Below are positions 39,669-49,391 of a DNA stretch of 64,000 nt, in pieces. Numbering within the stretch: position 1 is the first letter of the stretch; each line of letters starts with the position of its first letter. The notes beneath the pieces are model-generated. The model ran no database searches and was not told the origin of the DNA. It worked only from the letters and a program-made list of their open reading frames with translations. Both the position numbers and the translations under genes were made by a program. This stretch comes from Simiduia sp. 21SJ11W-1 (GTDB taxonomy: Bacteria; Pseudomonadota; Gammaproteobacteria; Pseudomonadales; Cellvibrionaceae). The stretch covers positions 1,457,501-1,521,500 of the forward strand of contig NZ_CP090959.1 in the NCBI RefSeq assembly GCF_024138675.1, read 5' to 3'.

Positions 39669-40672
39669 GTGCATTGGCTACCGTAAATAGCCCCTTGGCA
39701 CAGCCCGATGTATTCCCCTATGTGGTAGCAGACATCGGCGGCACTAATGCGCGCTGGGGGCTGGTGACCGGCGTAGACAGTGCGGGCAACTATTGCATTG
39801 AGTCTATTCAAACCTTTGCAAATGCCCAGCACCCTAAATTTGAAGATTCGTTGGCCGCCTATTTGGAGTCGCTCCAGGGGGTAGACGTCGCGCGCGTGTG
39901 TGTTGCCTTGGCAGGCCCGGTACTGGGTGATCGCATAGACATGACCAATATCAATTGGTCGTTTTCTATTCGCGAAGTTGAAGAAGCGTTTGGCCTGCGC
40001 AAACTACTTATCGTCAACGACTTTACGGCCTTGGCCTATGCCACCAGTGCGTTAGGTGAAGCTGATGTAATTAGAGTAAAGCCAGGTACGCAAAAAAATG
40101 CCCCGCGCGCAATTATCGGCCCTGGTACCGGTTTGGGTATGGCGACATTGGTGCCATTGGCTGGCCGTTGGTTACCGCTCAGTGGTGAAGGGGGGCACAC
40201 GGCATTTGCCCCCTGTGGCGAAGAAGAGCTGGCGCTGTGTAAAGTGCTGCAGCAGCAGATTGGCTACGTATCCAAAGAGGCATTGCTTTCCGGTGCTGGC
40301 ATCGCGCGTATTTACGCAGGCCTCGCGGAGGTGCGTGGGTTGGATGTTGCTGCTAAAACGGCAGCCGACATCAGTGGGGCGGCCGTGCGTGGCGATGACC
40401 CCTTGGCAGTAGACACTCTGCACCTTTTTTGCCGGGTGATGGGGTCAGCCGCTGCAGACCTGGCACTTACGGTGGGCGCACTCGGTGGCGTTTACCTGGG
40501 TGGCGGCATTTTGCCAAAGATCCGCGAGTTCTTTTTGGCCAGCCAGTTTGTTGAGTGTTTCTGTAGCAAGGCGGTCATGACCCACTATGTGGAAGATATT
40601 CCGGTGTTTTTAATTGTTGCAGACGAGCCCGCGCTTATTGGCGCAGCGGCCCTGTTGGCTGAACATTCTTAA
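39665..40672 (+). CDS. glk: glucokinase
   Basis: 335 residues of the bacterial Glk family. Markers are [14 protein letters not shown] (phosphate loop), [11 protein letters not shown] with the catalytic Asp, [14 protein letters not shown] and [14 protein letters not shown]. It phosphorylates glucose entering through the divergent permease. It starts within the edd stop (ATGA, 39665), which couples translation. eda follows 25 bases later. Confidence 0.97.
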   Translation: MSALATVNSPLAQPDVFPYVVADIGGTNARWGLVTGVDSAGNYCIESIQTFANAQHPKFEDSLAAYLESLQGVDVARVCVALAGPVLGDRIDMTNINWSFSIREVEEAFGLRKLLIVNDFTALAYATSALGEADVIRVKPGTQKNAPRAIIGPGTGLGMATLVPLAGRWLPLSGEGGHTAFAPCGEEELALCKVLQQQIGYVSKEALLSGAGIARIYAGLAEVRGLDVAAKTAADISGAAVRGDDPLAVDTLHLFCRVMGSAAADLALTVGALGGVYLGGGILPKIREFFLASQFVECFCSKAVMTHYVEDIPVFLIVADEPALIGAAALLAEHS

Positions 40673-40697
40673 AAATTTAAACGAAGACGAGAACATT

Positions 40698-41330
40698 ATG
40701 CACACTGCAATTGAGCGCGTTGTACAAGCGGCACCGGTAGTGCCGGTGATGGTTATTGAAGATATCGCACATGCTGTGCCCTTGGCTAAAGCTTTAGTGG
40801 CCGGTGGCTTGCCGGTGCTTGAAATTACCTTGCGTACCGAGTGCGCTTTAGAAGCCATAAAGCAAATTAAAGCCCAAGTGCCTGGCGCAATTGTGGGCGC
40901 CGGTACAGTGAATACACCTGCCGATGTGGATCGCGCGGTGGCCGCTGGGTCTGAATTTCTTGTATCGCCCGGCTCAACGCCCGAATTGATTGATGCCGCG
41001 CTGGCTTCAGGCGTGCCTATTTTGCCCGGTGTAAATTCTCCCAGTGAAGTTATGGCGCTAATGGCTCGCGGATTCAAATACCTGAAGTTCTTTCCTGCCG
41101 AGGCCGCAGGTGGCGTGCCCATGCTGAAATCTATCAGTGGGCCGTTGCCGCAGGTGAAATTCTGCCCTACCGGCGGTGTAAGCCTTAAAAATCTCACGGC
41201 TTATCTTTCGCTGCCAAACGTAGTGTGCGTGGGTGGCTCCTGGATGGCTCCGGTTGATTTGATGAAGCAAGGTGATTGGGCAGGTATTGAAACCTTGGCC
41301 CGTGAGGCGCGAGCCGCCGCCGAGCAGTAA
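40698..41330 (+). CDS. eda: 2-keto-3-deoxy-6-phosphogluconate aldolase
   Basis: Splits KDPG to pyruvate and glyceraldehyde-3-P. From ATG 40698 the protein has 210 residues (E. coli 213) and begins MHTAIERVVQAAPVVPVMVIED. A longer frame from 40614 overlaps glk and is not needed. The Schiff-base Lys is in GFKYLKFFPAEAAGG, the general base Glu in VLEITLRTECA, and the phosphate site is FCPTGGVSLKN. It ends the tight zwf-pgl-edd-glk-eda run; 170 bases separate it from gap. Confidence 0.97.
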   Translation: MHTAIERVVQAAPVVPVMVIEDIAHAVPLAKALVAGGLPVLEITLRTECALEAIKQIKAQVPGAIVGAGTVNTPADVDRAVAAGSEFLVSPGSTPELIDAALASGVPILPGVNSPSEVMALMARGFKYLKFFPAEAAGGVPMLKSISGPLPQVKFCPTGGVSLKNLTAYLSLPNVVCVGGSWMAPVDLMKQGDWAGIETLAREARAAAEQ

Positions 41331-41500
41331 GAAATTATTTGGTGCAATAGCAAAGGGGCCAGAGCTGGAAGCCCCAAAAAGGCAGGAAATGCCACATTAA
41401 TTCAGAGCCGGTACACCGGCCGAAACCGCACTTTACTCGCCACAGGCGTGCGAAGTGCTCACACAGATTCAGTTAAAGACAAGTTTCAGGGGTAAAGACA

Positions 41501-42505
41501 ATGATTAAGGTCGCTATTAACGGGTATGGTCGTATTGGTCGCAACACGCTACGTGCATTGTATGAAAGCGCGCTGGCAGACCAGATTAAAATTGTCGCCA
41601 TTAACGATTTGGGTGATGCCAAATTCAATGCGCACTTAACGCGTTACGACACAGTGCACGGCAAATTTGCGGGCAAAGTAGAAGTAGACGGCAACGCCAT
41701 GATCATCAATGGCGATGTAATCCAGATTTTTTCTGAACGCGATCCAAAGAACCTGCCTTGGGGCCAGTTAGGCGTAGATGTGGTGTACGAATGCACCGGT
41801 ATCTTCACCAGCAAGGCCAAGGCCGGTGCGCACATTGAAGCGGGCGCTAAAAAGGTAATCATATCTGCACCTGCGGCAGATGCAGATATCACGGTTGTAT
41901 ATGGTGTAAATCACGATAAGCTCACCAAAGATCACCAGATTATTTCCAACGCCTCTTGTACCACCAACTGTTTGGCGCCAATCGCCAAGGTATTGAACGA
42001 TAGCATCGGGATTGAGCAGGGCATGATGACCACCGTGCATGCTTACACCAATGATCAGAAGTTGAACGATGTGTATCACTCAGACTTGTACCGTGCGCGC
42101 AGTGCTACCCAGTCTATGATCCCAACCAAAACCGGTGCAGCAGGTGCAGTGGGCCTGGTGCTGCCGGAGCTCAATGGCAAGCTCGATGGCATGGCCGTAC
42201 GCGTGCCCACCATCAACGTAAGCCTTGTAGACTTTAACTTCCTGGCCAGCCGTGAAACGAGTATCGAGGAGGTCAACACCCTAATCGAGCAAGCCAGCGG
42301 CGGCGCCATGAAAGGTGTGCTGGGCTATAACGATGAACCTCTGGTGAGCATCGATTTCAACCACAACACGCACTCCTCTGTATTTGATTCCAGCCAAACC
42401 AAGGTTGACGGCAAGTGGGTGAAGGTGATGAGCTGGTACGACAACGAGTGGGGTTTCTCAAACCGTATGCTCGACAACACCATTGCGTTGATGAACGCCA
42501 AGTAA
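41501..42505 (+). CDS. gap: glyceraldehyde-3-phosphate dehydrogenase, type I
   Basis: 334 residues. N-terminal [17 protein letters not shown] Rossmann motif, catalytic Cys in [13 protein letters not shown], catalytic His in TVHAYTNDQ, and [14 protein letters not shown] near the end. It oxidises the glyceraldehyde-3-P released by Eda, so its place here suggests a copy dedicated to Entner-Doudoroff flux. SD CAGGGG lies nine or so bases before the ATG. Confidence 0.97.
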   Translation: MIKVAINGYGRIGRNTLRALYESALADQIKIVAINDLGDAKFNAHLTRYDTVHGKFAGKVEVDGNAMIINGDVIQIFSERDPKNLPWGQLGVDVVYECTGIFTSKAKAGAHIEAGAKKVIISAPAADADITVVYGVNHDKLTKDHQIISNASCTTNCLAPIAKVLNDSIGIEQGMMTTVHAYTNDQKLNDVYHSDLYRARSATQSMIPTKTGAAGAVGLVLPELNGKLDGMAVRVPTINVSLVDFNFLASRETSIEEVNTLIEQASGGAMKGVLGYNDEPLVSIDFNHNTHSSVFDSSQTKVDGKWVKVMSWYDNEWGFSNRMLDNTIALMNAK

Positions 42506-42605
42506 TTTGCCAATAAAGCCGTGATGTCCGCGGCTTTTAATTGCGCGGTTCTTGGCAACTGCACACTCAGCACGGCTAAACCCGTGCGATCAGGAAATTA
42601 ACGGA

Positions 42606-44060
42606 ATGGTTATGTTACGAAGAACAAAAATTGTCTCTACCCTTGGCCCGGCCACCGACGACCCGGCAGTACTTGAAAAGCTTATTGTTGCCGGCGTAGA
42701 TGTAGTGCGGCTGAACTTTTCTCACGGTCAGCCAGAAGATCACCAGCAGCGCGCAGACTTGGTGCGCGAGTTTGCCGCAAAACACAATCGCCATGTGGCG
42801 GTGTTGGGTGACCTGCAAGGCCCGAAAATTCGCATTGCACGCTTTAAAGACGGCAAAATCGAGCTGCAAAAAGGCGACAAGTTCTTTTTGGATGCGGAGT
42901 TGGATTCCAATGCCGGCAGCCAAGAAGGCGTAGGTATTGACTATAAAGAGCTGCCTGCCGATTCGCGCTCTGGCGATGTATTGTTGTTGGATGACGGGCG
43001 TGTGGTGTTTGAAGTGGACCAGGTTGTGGGTTCGCGCATCCTGTGCACCGTTTCCGTTGGTGGTGTGCTTTCTAACAACAAGGGCATTAACCGCCAGGGT
43101 GGTGGTTTGTCTGCGCCTGCGCTGACTGAAAAAGACCATCGCGATATCGAATTGGCTGCAAAAATTGGTGTTGATTACCTCGCGGTATCTTTCCCCCGCA
43201 AGGCCAGCGACATCCACCGGGCCCGTGATTTACTGGTGCGCGCCGGCGGCAATGCCCGCATTGTGGCGAAAATTGAGCGTGCTGAAACTGTTAACGATAC
43301 CGATTGCCTAGACGACATCATCTGCGCATCAGATGCAGTTATGGTTGCCCGGGGTGATTTGGGTGTTGAAATTGGCGATGCCGCGTTAATTGGCGTTCAG
43401 AAAGATTTGATCTCACGTGCTCGCAAGCTCAACAAGGTGGTTATTACAGCCACCCAGATGATGGAATCCATGATCAACAGCCCGCTGCCAACGCGTGCGG
43501 AAGTGTTTGATGTGGCTAACGCCGTGCTTGATGGTACCGATGCGGTGATGTTGTCTGCTGAAACGGCCGCGGGTAAGTACCCCATTGAAACCGTTGAAGC
43601 CATGACCCGCGTAATTTTAGGTGCGGAAACCCACCCCAAAGCCGTCTCATCGGTGGACTCCTTTGATGTGAATCTGGCATCGGTGGATCAGGCCATCGCC
43701 ATCTCGGCAATGTTCGCGGCCAGCCGCATGCAGGGTGTAAAAGCCATCATCTGTATGACGGAGTCTGGCAGCACACCTCTGTTGATGTCGCGTATTCGCA
43801 GCGGTTTGCCAATTTTTGCCTTTAGCCGTCAGCCGGAAACCCAGGCGCGTGTTGCGCTGTTCCGCGGTGTGCACACCATCCCGTTCGATAACGAAGAAAT
43901 TCCCAGCGAGCAGGTGAACCAAAGTGCCGTGGATGAGCTGAAGAGCCGCGGCATTGTGACTGATGGTGATCTGGTGGTAATTACCAAGGGCGATTTTATG
44001 AACGTTCTGGGTGGTACCAATACCATGAAAATTGTACGGGTTGGGCAGGCTGTTAAATAA
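42606..44060 (+). CDS. pyk: pyruvate kinase
   Basis: From ATG 42606 (AGGAAA eight bases ahead) the product is 484 residues, near E. coli PykA (480). The second ATG at 42612 is also possible; the upstream start at 42552 is unlikely. Markers are [53 protein letters not shown] and [15 protein letters not shown]. It makes pyruvate and ATP from phosphoenolpyruvate. It lies 100 bases after gap and before a terminator. Confidence 0.97.
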   Translation: MVMLRRTKIVSTLGPATDDPAVLEKLIVAGVDVVRLNFSHGQPEDHQQRADLVREFAAKHNRHVAVLGDLQGPKIRIARFKDGKIELQKGDKFFLDAELDSNAGSQEGVGIDYKELPADSRSGDVLLLDDGRVVFEVDQVVGSRILCTVSVGGVLSNNKGINRQGGGLSAPALTEKDHRDIELAAKIGVDYLAVSFPRKASDIHRARDLLVRAGGNARIVAKIERAETVNDTDCLDDIICASDAVMVARGDLGVEIGDAALIGVQKDLISRARKLNKVVITATQMMESMINSPLPTRAEVFDVANAVLDGTDAVMLSAETAAGKYPIETVEAMTRVILGAETHPKAVSSVDSFDVNLASVDQAIAISAMFAASRMQGVKAIICMTESGSTPLLMSRIRSGLPIFAFSRQPETQARVALFRGVHTIPFDNEEIPSEQVNQSAVDELKSRGIVTDGDLVVITKGDFMNVLGGTNTMKIVRVGQAVK

Positions 44061-44078
44061 TTAGCCCTCAGTACACAC

Positions 44079-44109
44079 CGCACCCGCAATGTGGCGGGTG
44101 CGTATTTTT
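44079..44109 (+). terminator. rho-independent terminator after pyk
   Basis: CGCACCCGC pairs with GCGGGTGCG, followed by TATTTTT. It lies between pyk and the second LacI gene, which may be reached by read-through or by its own promoter. Confidence 0.82.
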
Positions 44110-44136
44110 CATGCAACACAACGGGTAGGGAATTGC

Positions 44137-45138
44137 GTGGCGAAAGCAACCATTGACGATGTGGCAGCACTGGCTGGTGTATCTATCAAAACCGTGTCGC
44201 GCGTGGTTAACCGTGAGCCCAATGTTCGCCCGGCCACCCGAGACAAGGTGCAGCAGGCCATTGATAAGCTGGGTTATCACCCAAGCCAGTCGGCACGAAG
44301 CCTTGCCAGCAATCGCTCTTTCCTGATTGCATTGCTTTACGATAACCCCTCGGCAAGTTACGTACTCGATGTACAAAGCGGTATTTTGGCAGAGTGCCGG
44401 CCGGCGGGTTACGACCTGCTTATTCACCCCTGTGATAACGCCGATGCCGAGCTGGAAAGCCAGGTTGCCAATTTTGTGCGGCAGTCTCGTGTGGATGGTG
44501 TGGTTTTAACACCGCCTTTATCTGATCACGAAAACCTGGTGCGCAGGCTTATGGAAATGCATATACCGGTGGTGGTTATCGCACCGGCCGAAGATGGCAT
44601 TCCCTGCTCAAGCGTGATGACCAACGATGAAGAAGCCGCCTTCGCCATGACCACGCGCCTAGTGGAAAAGGGTCACAAGCGCATTGGCTATATTCTGGGG
44701 CACCCGGAGCATCGGGCCATGGGTAATCGGTACCAGGGTTATCGCAAGGCGTTAATGTACCAAGGCATACCGGTGGATCCTAAGCTTGTGGTGCAGGGTA
44801 TGAACAGCTTTGAATCCGGCTATTATGCGGCGGAAAAATTGTTGCTCATGGCTAACCCGCCATCGGCAATTTTTGCCTCAAATGATGATATGGCGGCCGG
44901 GGCCATAAAGCTTGCCCACAAACTCGGGCGCAAAATTCCTTCTGAAGTGGCCGTGGCGGGGTTTGACGATATTCCTGCTGCCGAACAAATCTGGCCGGGC
45001 CTTACCACAGTGCGCCAGCCCATTATGGCCATGGCCCAGCAGGCCGCCCAATTACTGTTGCTGCAGCTGAAATCTGCTGACGCCCCCGTTCAGCACCAGC
45101 GTGTGAAATCTACGCTAATCCAGCGCGAATCTGTGTAG
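44137..45138 (+). CDS. LacI-family regulator, probable regulator of the Entner-Doudoroff locus
   Basis: From GTG 44137 (GGGTAGGG just ahead) the product is 333 residues and opens with the HTH AKATIDDVAALAGVSIKTVSRVVNREPNV. The longer frame from 44089 begins inside the terminator hairpin. The effector domain has LLYDNPSASYVLDVQSGIL, MTTRLVEKGHKRIGYILGHPEHRAMGNRYQGY, AIFASNDDMAAGAI and VAVAGFDDIPAAEQ. It is paralogous to the LacI protein at 28087. Its site at the end of the ED cluster and the distinct palindromes at 35327 and 35513 make it the likely regulator of permease and zwf operon. Many relatives use HexR for this job; none is in the window. Confidence 0.87.
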   Translation: MAKATIDDVAALAGVSIKTVSRVVNREPNVRPATRDKVQQAIDKLGYHPSQSARSLASNRSFLIALLYDNPSASYVLDVQSGILAECRPAGYDLLIHPCDNADAELESQVANFVRQSRVDGVVLTPPLSDHENLVRRLMEMHIPVVVIAPAEDGIPCSSVMTNDEEAAFAMTTRLVEKGHKRIGYILGHPEHRAMGNRYQGYRKALMYQGIPVDPKLVVQGMNSFESGYYAAEKLLLMANPPSAIFASNDDMAAGAIKLAHKLGRKIPSEVAVAGFDDIPAAEQIWPGLTTVRQPIMAMAQQAAQLLLLQLKSADAPVQHQRVKSTLIQRESV

Positions 45139-45140
45139 GT

Positions 45141-45482
45141 TTACAGCAGCTCGCTGTCGTCCAAAAAGTTATCTTCTTGTTGTTGCAGGTGCGAACGCAG
45201 GCGCTCGCGGTCTAGCAGTTTTTGCTGCACGATGTTGGGCAGATCGGTAAACAGAATAATGTTTTTATTAATCAGCAGGTGAATTAAATCCTCGGTTACC
45301 CGGGCAATGTCTTGATCTGATTCGGCCAGAGCGCGCTTGTAGGCATCGGGAGTGGGCAGGGTGGATTTGGCTAAAAACTGCTCAACATCCGGGTGTTCAC
45401 TGGCCAGTTGCTCGCTGGCCTCTTCAGCTGTGGCGTGCAGGCTCACAATGTGGCCATGGGCATTGCGCTTAACGTAGGGCAT
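45141..45482 (-). CDS. conserved hypothetical protein
   Basis: 113 residues, acidic, soluble, mostly helical. It starts MPYVKRNAHGHIVSLH and ends in Gln/Glu/Asp-rich RSHLQQQEDNFLDDSELL. I recall similar short proteins in pseudomonads and relatives, sometimes mislabelled as tryptophan synthase beta-like, but no function is known to me. No catalytic motif is visible. It is convergent with the LacI gene (two bases between stops) and divergent from the secretion ATPase gene 51 bases away. Confidence 0.75.
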   Translation of the reverse strand: MPYVKRNAHGHIVSLHATAEEASEQLASEHPDVEQFLAKSTLPTPDAYKRALAESDQDIARVTEDLIHLLINKNIILFTDLPNIVQQKLLDRERLRSHLQQQEDNFLDDSELL

Positions 45483-45533
45483 GTGTTGACCTATAAGGGG
45501 GCTTCATAGACTATGCTGGGTTAACGTGTACAC

Positions 45534-47708
45534 ATGAGCATAGCAATGAATTCAGAGGCCTTGGTAAATCCGAACCCTGACATTAGCACCCAGCATCAAG
45601 ATCCGCTGCTCGATTGTTTGCTGGCGCTGGCCAAACGCGAGCACCACCAATGCTCCGCCACCTCCCTGATTGCCGGTTTACCCCTGGTAGATAACTGCCT
45701 TACACCTGAGCTGTTTGTGCGCGCTGCGCGCCGGGCGGGGCTCTCTGCCAAAGTTGTGCAGCGCAGCCTAGCCGACATCCCCTCTCTGGTACTGCCGGTA
45801 GTGCTTTTGCTTGAGAACAATCAAGCGGTAATCTTGCTTGAGCGCAAGCCCAACGGTGATCTGCTGTTACTCGATAGCCACACAGAGGGGGAGCTGGTTA
45901 CCACCGAAGAGGCCTTGGCCCAAACCTATTGCGGTTACAGCATTTATTGCAAGCCCGAGCACCGCTACGATTCGCGTACCGAAAACCTGGCCACAAATCA
46001 TCAGGGCCATTGGTTTTGGCGGGTTATTGGCCGTTCCTGGCGCATCTATCGCGACGTACTGATTGCCTCGGTATTAATTAATTTATTCGCGCTGGCCAAC
46101 CCCCTGTTTGTGATGAACGTGTACGACCGGGTTGTGCCTAACGATGCACTGGAAACCCTCTGGGTGCTGGCCATGGGAGTTTGCCTTGTTTACGGGTTTG
46201 ACCTGGTGCTCAAGCTTTTGCGCAACTACTTTATTGAAGTGGCCGGCAAGAAGGCCGATGTTCAGCTTTCTGCATTTATTTTCGAGCGGGTGCTAGGCGC
46301 GCGCTATGAAGCACACCCGCATTCGGTAGGTGTGTTCGCCAGCCAGTTGCGGGATTTTGAGTCGATTCGCAGTTTTATCACCAGTACTACGGTAACGGCG
46401 TTTGTGGATTTGCCATTTACGTTGCTGTTTTTGCTGGTCATTGCCTACTTGGGCGGGCCGCTTGTGTGGGTGCCTATTATTGCAATTCCGCTGATTTTGG
46501 TTTTCTCGCTGGTGATGCAGCGCAAGCTGCATGTGGCGGTGGAAGAAACCTACCGATCGTCTGCACAAAAAAATGCCACCTTGGTAGAAACCCTAACCGC
46601 ACTGGAAACTGTAAAACTCATTGGCGCAGAAGGAAAACTGCAGCGCTTGTGGGAAAAGTCTGTTGGCCATTTGGCGCAGTGGGGCCAGCAGGTCAGATTG
46701 CTTTCGGCAACAACAACCGTAGGTGCAGGTACCATTCAGCAGCTTGCGGCGGTTGTGTTAGTGATTGTGGGAGTGTACGAAATTGCAGATAAGTCACTCA
46801 CCATGGGCGGCTTGATCGCCTGTGTGATGTTAGCTGCCAGGGCTATGGCACCCATGGCGCAGGTTGCCGGTTTAATGGTGAATTACCACCAAACCAAGGC
46901 TGCGTTAGATTCACTTGAGGAAATTGTTAACAAGCCTCAAGAGCGTGATGAGCAAAAACCCTTCGTGCAGCGCACAGATGTAAAAGGCGCTATTGCCTTC
47001 GATGGCGTGAGCTTCGCCTACCCAGAGGAAAAGCAGTGGGCGCTCAACAATGTGAGTTTTAAAATTGCACCTGGCGAGCATGTAGCCATTATTGGCCGCA
47101 TCGGCTCTGGCAAAAGTACAGTGCAAAAGTTGATGACGGGCCTATACCGGCCAACAGAAGGTGCGGTGCTGGTTGATAACATTGATTTAAGCCAAATAGA
47201 CCCGGCCGAGTTGCGCACCCATATAGGTTCTGTGCCGCAAGATGTCACACTCTTTTTTGGCAGCATTCGCGAAAATATTGTGTACGGTAATCCACTCGCT
47301 ACCGATGCCGATTTGCTGCGCGCGGCGGATTTAAGTGGCGTATCGGAATTTGCTAACCGGCATCCACAGGGGCTGGATAGGCAGGTAGGCGAGCGTGGTG
47401 CGGCACTTTCCGGTGGCCAGCGCCAAAGTATTGCCATTGCCCGGGCTATCTTAAACGGCCCGCCCATGTATATTTTGGATGAGCCCAGCACCGCGATGGA
47501 TAACAGCACAGAAGAGCGATTAAAGCGCAATTTAGCAGAGCTTACCGAGGGGCGAACCCTCGTGGTGGTGACCCATAAAACGTCACTGCTCTCGTTGGTG
47601 GAAAGAATCATCGTGCTTGATCAGGGCAGGCTAATTGCCGATGGCCCGAAAGACGCGGTACTCGAAGCATTAAAGAAAGGGCAGTTACGTGTATCAACCG
47701 CTCACTGA
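45534..47708 (+). CDS. lapB: type I secretion ABC transporter, LapB-like permease/ATPase
   Basis: 724 residues. Residues about 25-140 form a C39-like domain that lacks the catalytic Cys (DCLLALAKREHHQCSATSLI), as in RTX exporters that do not cleave their cargo. About 160-440 is the membrane domain (ANPLFVMNVYDRVVPNDALETLWVL). The nucleotide-binding domain has Walker A GRIGSGKST (about 521), LSGGQRQ (about 626), Walker B MYILDEPS and the H-loop in VVTHKTS. It powers export of the giant adhesin at 50759. The start could also be the ATG at 45546. lapC begins inside its last codons. Confidence 0.93.
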   Translation: MSIAMNSEALVNPNPDISTQHQDPLLDCLLALAKREHHQCSATSLIAGLPLVDNCLTPELFVRAARRAGLSAKVVQRSLADIPSLVLPVVLLLENNQAVILLERKPNGDLLLLDSHTEGELVTTEEALAQTYCGYSIYCKPEHRYDSRTENLATNHQGHWFWRVIGRSWRIYRDVLIASVLINLFALANPLFVMNVYDRVVPNDALETLWVLAMGVCLVYGFDLVLKLLRNYFIEVAGKKADVQLSAFIFERVLGARYEAHPHSVGVFASQLRDFESIRSFITSTTVTAFVDLPFTLLFLLVIAYLGGPLVWVPIIAIPLILVFSLVMQRKLHVAVEETYRSSAQKNATLVETLTALETVKLIGAEGKLQRLWEKSVGHLAQWGQQVRLLSATTTVGAGTIQQLAAVVLVIVGVYEIADKSLTMGGLIACVMLAARAMAPMAQVAGLMVNYHQTKAALDSLEEIVNKPQERDEQKPFVQRTDVKGAIAFDGVSFAYPEEKQWALNNVSFKIAPGEHVAIIGRIGSGKSTVQKLMTGLYRPTEGAVLVDNIDLSQIDPAELRTHIGSVPQDVTLFFGSIRENIVYGNPLATDADLLRAADLSGVSEFANRHPQGLDRQVGERGAALSGGQRQSIAIARAILNGPPMYILDEPSTAMDNSTEERLKRNLAELTEGRTLVVVTHKTSLLSLVERIIVLDQGRLIADGPKDAVLEALKKGQLRVSTAH

Positions 47709-49065
47709 TTGGCGCCGCTTTATTGGCGCAGAGGAAGATCCGGCAGAAAAGCCACCCTACGAAGAAGATCTCGATTACATGAGTTCTTCAGCAGCGGCGG
47801 TGCTGCAACAAACCCCCAGGGGCGGGCAGCGATTGCTGTGGGCCATTGTGGTGTTTGTGGTGTGCATGCTCGTGTGGGCCGCCTGGGCTGCGGTAGATGA
47901 GTTTACCCGCGGGGAAGGGCGTGTCATCCCCTCGCAGAAATTGCAGGTTATTCAAAACCTTGAAGGTGGCATCGTGCAGGAGATTTTCGTGCGCGAAGGG
48001 CAGGTGGTTAGCCGTAACCAACCGCTTTTGCGTATAGACGATACCCTGTTCAGCTCTTCTTTCCAGGAAACCAATGTCACCCTTGATCAGCTTACGGCCA
48101 GAGTTGCACGCCTTGAGGCCGAGGCCGCCGGTGAAGAGTTTGCACCGGAAGGCTTGCCCGGTGTCGCCCCGCAAGTGGTGGCGCAGGAGATCGCCTTGTA
48201 CAGCTCCCGTAAGCTTGAGCGTCGCACGTCTGAGCAGGTAATACGAGAGCAGTTGATTCAAAAGCAGCAGGAGCTCAGTGAGCTTTTGGCGCGCGCGAAT
48301 CAATTGGAGCGCAGTTATAAACTGCTGCAAACCGAATTGAACCTCACCCGCCCCTTGGTGGCAGACGGTGCGGTATCGGAAGTGGAAATGCTGCGCCTGG
48401 AGCGGCAAGCCAATGATGCGCTGGGTGAGTTAGAGGCCGCCCAACTGGCCATCCCGCGGGCCAAAGCCGCCATTGAGGAGGTTAAAGAAAAGCTGGAGGC
48501 CAGCCGCCTGATGTTTCAGTCGGAGGTGCAGAAAGAGTTGGCCGAGGCCAGTGGCGAGCTTTCGCGCCAGTTTCAATCCAGCAAGGCTGCAGAAGACAGG
48601 GTAAAGCGCACGCTTGTCCGCTCGCCGGTTGCTGGCACAGTTAAACAGATGATGGTAGATACCATCGGCGGCGTGATCCAGCCGGGTATGGATATCGTAG
48701 AGATAGTGCCAAACGAAGATAAGTTACTGGTAGAGGCACGTATCCGGCCATCAGACATCGCGTTTATAAGCCCGGGTTTACCGGCAAATGTGAAAGTAAC
48801 CGCCTACGACTTCGCCATTCACGGTGGGCTACAGGGCAAGGTTGTACACATAAGCCCCGATACCATTGTGGATGAAGAGGGCAATAGCTATTACCTGGTG
48901 CGCATTGAAACCGATGTGGCCTTCCTAGGGTCTGAAACCAATCCCTTGCCGATCATTCCGGGCATGGTGGTGAGTGTGGATATTCTAACGGGCAAGAAAA
49001 CCATCCTAGACTATATTCTTAAGCCCATTCTCAAGACTAAGCAGCTTGCCTTAAGAGAGCGCTAG
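47689..49065 (+). CDS. lapC: type I secretion membrane-fusion protein, LapC/HlyD family
   Basis: 458 residues. A cytosolic segment of about 48 residues precedes one membrane helix (49-68), then the biotinyl-lipoyl half-motif (QKLQVIQNLEGGIVQEIFVREGQVV), a long coiled coil (about 125-295), the second lipoyl half (VRSPVAGTVKQMMVDTIGGVIQPGM) and a beta-barrel part. It bridges the inner-membrane ATPase and the outer-membrane channel. The start is GTG 47689 with AAAGG nine bases ahead, overlapping lapB by 20 bases. An internal ATG at 47779 is less likely because it removes most of the cytosolic part. Confidence 0.93.
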   Translation: MYQPLTDWRRFIGAEEDPAEKPPYEEDLDYMSSSAAAVLQQTPRGGQRLLWAIVVFVVCMLVWAAWAAVDEFTRGEGRVIPSQKLQVIQNLEGGIVQEIFVREGQVVSRNQPLLRIDDTLFSSSFQETNVTLDQLTARVARLEAEAAGEEFAPEGLPGVAPQVVAQEIALYSSRKLERRTSEQVIREQLIQKQQELSELLARANQLERSYKLLQTELNLTRPLVADGAVSEVEMLRLERQANDALGELEAAQLAIPRAKAAIEEVKEKLEASRLMFQSEVQKELAEASGELSRQFQSSKAAEDRVKRTLVRSPVAGTVKQMMVDTIGGVIQPGMDIVEIVPNEDKLLVEARIRPSDIAFISPGLPANVKVTAYDFAIHGGLQGKVVHISPDTIVDEEGNSYYLVRIETDVAFLGSETNPLPIIPGMVVSVDILTGKKTILDYILKPILKTKQLALRER

Positions 49066-49391
49066 CCTCTGCAAATAGTGGGGCATATATAACCAAATGC
49101 CCCAGCTATGCGATTAACTTCTCGTTTTTTGTCCTAAAAGTGGCGGGTTTTAACCTGTTCCTTGCCTATTCCTTCAGAGAATATAGGCTGGCACAGGAAT
49201 AACCCTGCATTCTTTGTGGGCGTTAATGGTATAAATGCGCCGTTTTATAACCGCTTGGCTATAAAAAAATGCACTTTATAAAGTTTTAACTCACCGTATT
49301 TGCTTTTTCACGGTGAAAAATGTGAAATTGGTCACATTGTTGCTCATTCAAAAGAATGACGTAGACGGACCTATAGGAGCTTTAGTAGCAG
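49066..49391. promoter_or_regulatory. 326-base non-coding region before the TolC-like gene
   Basis: Contains a GGGGCAT/ATGCCCC hairpin (49080-49103) with no T run, an AT-rich stretch (49225-49290) and a perfect 7-bp inverted repeat TCACCGT/ACGGTGA (49291-49316) that could be an operator. AGGAG (49376) precedes the lapE ATG at a long distance. No confident -35/-10 pair; a separate promoter for lapE-adhesin is inferred from the gap. Confidence 0.4.
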
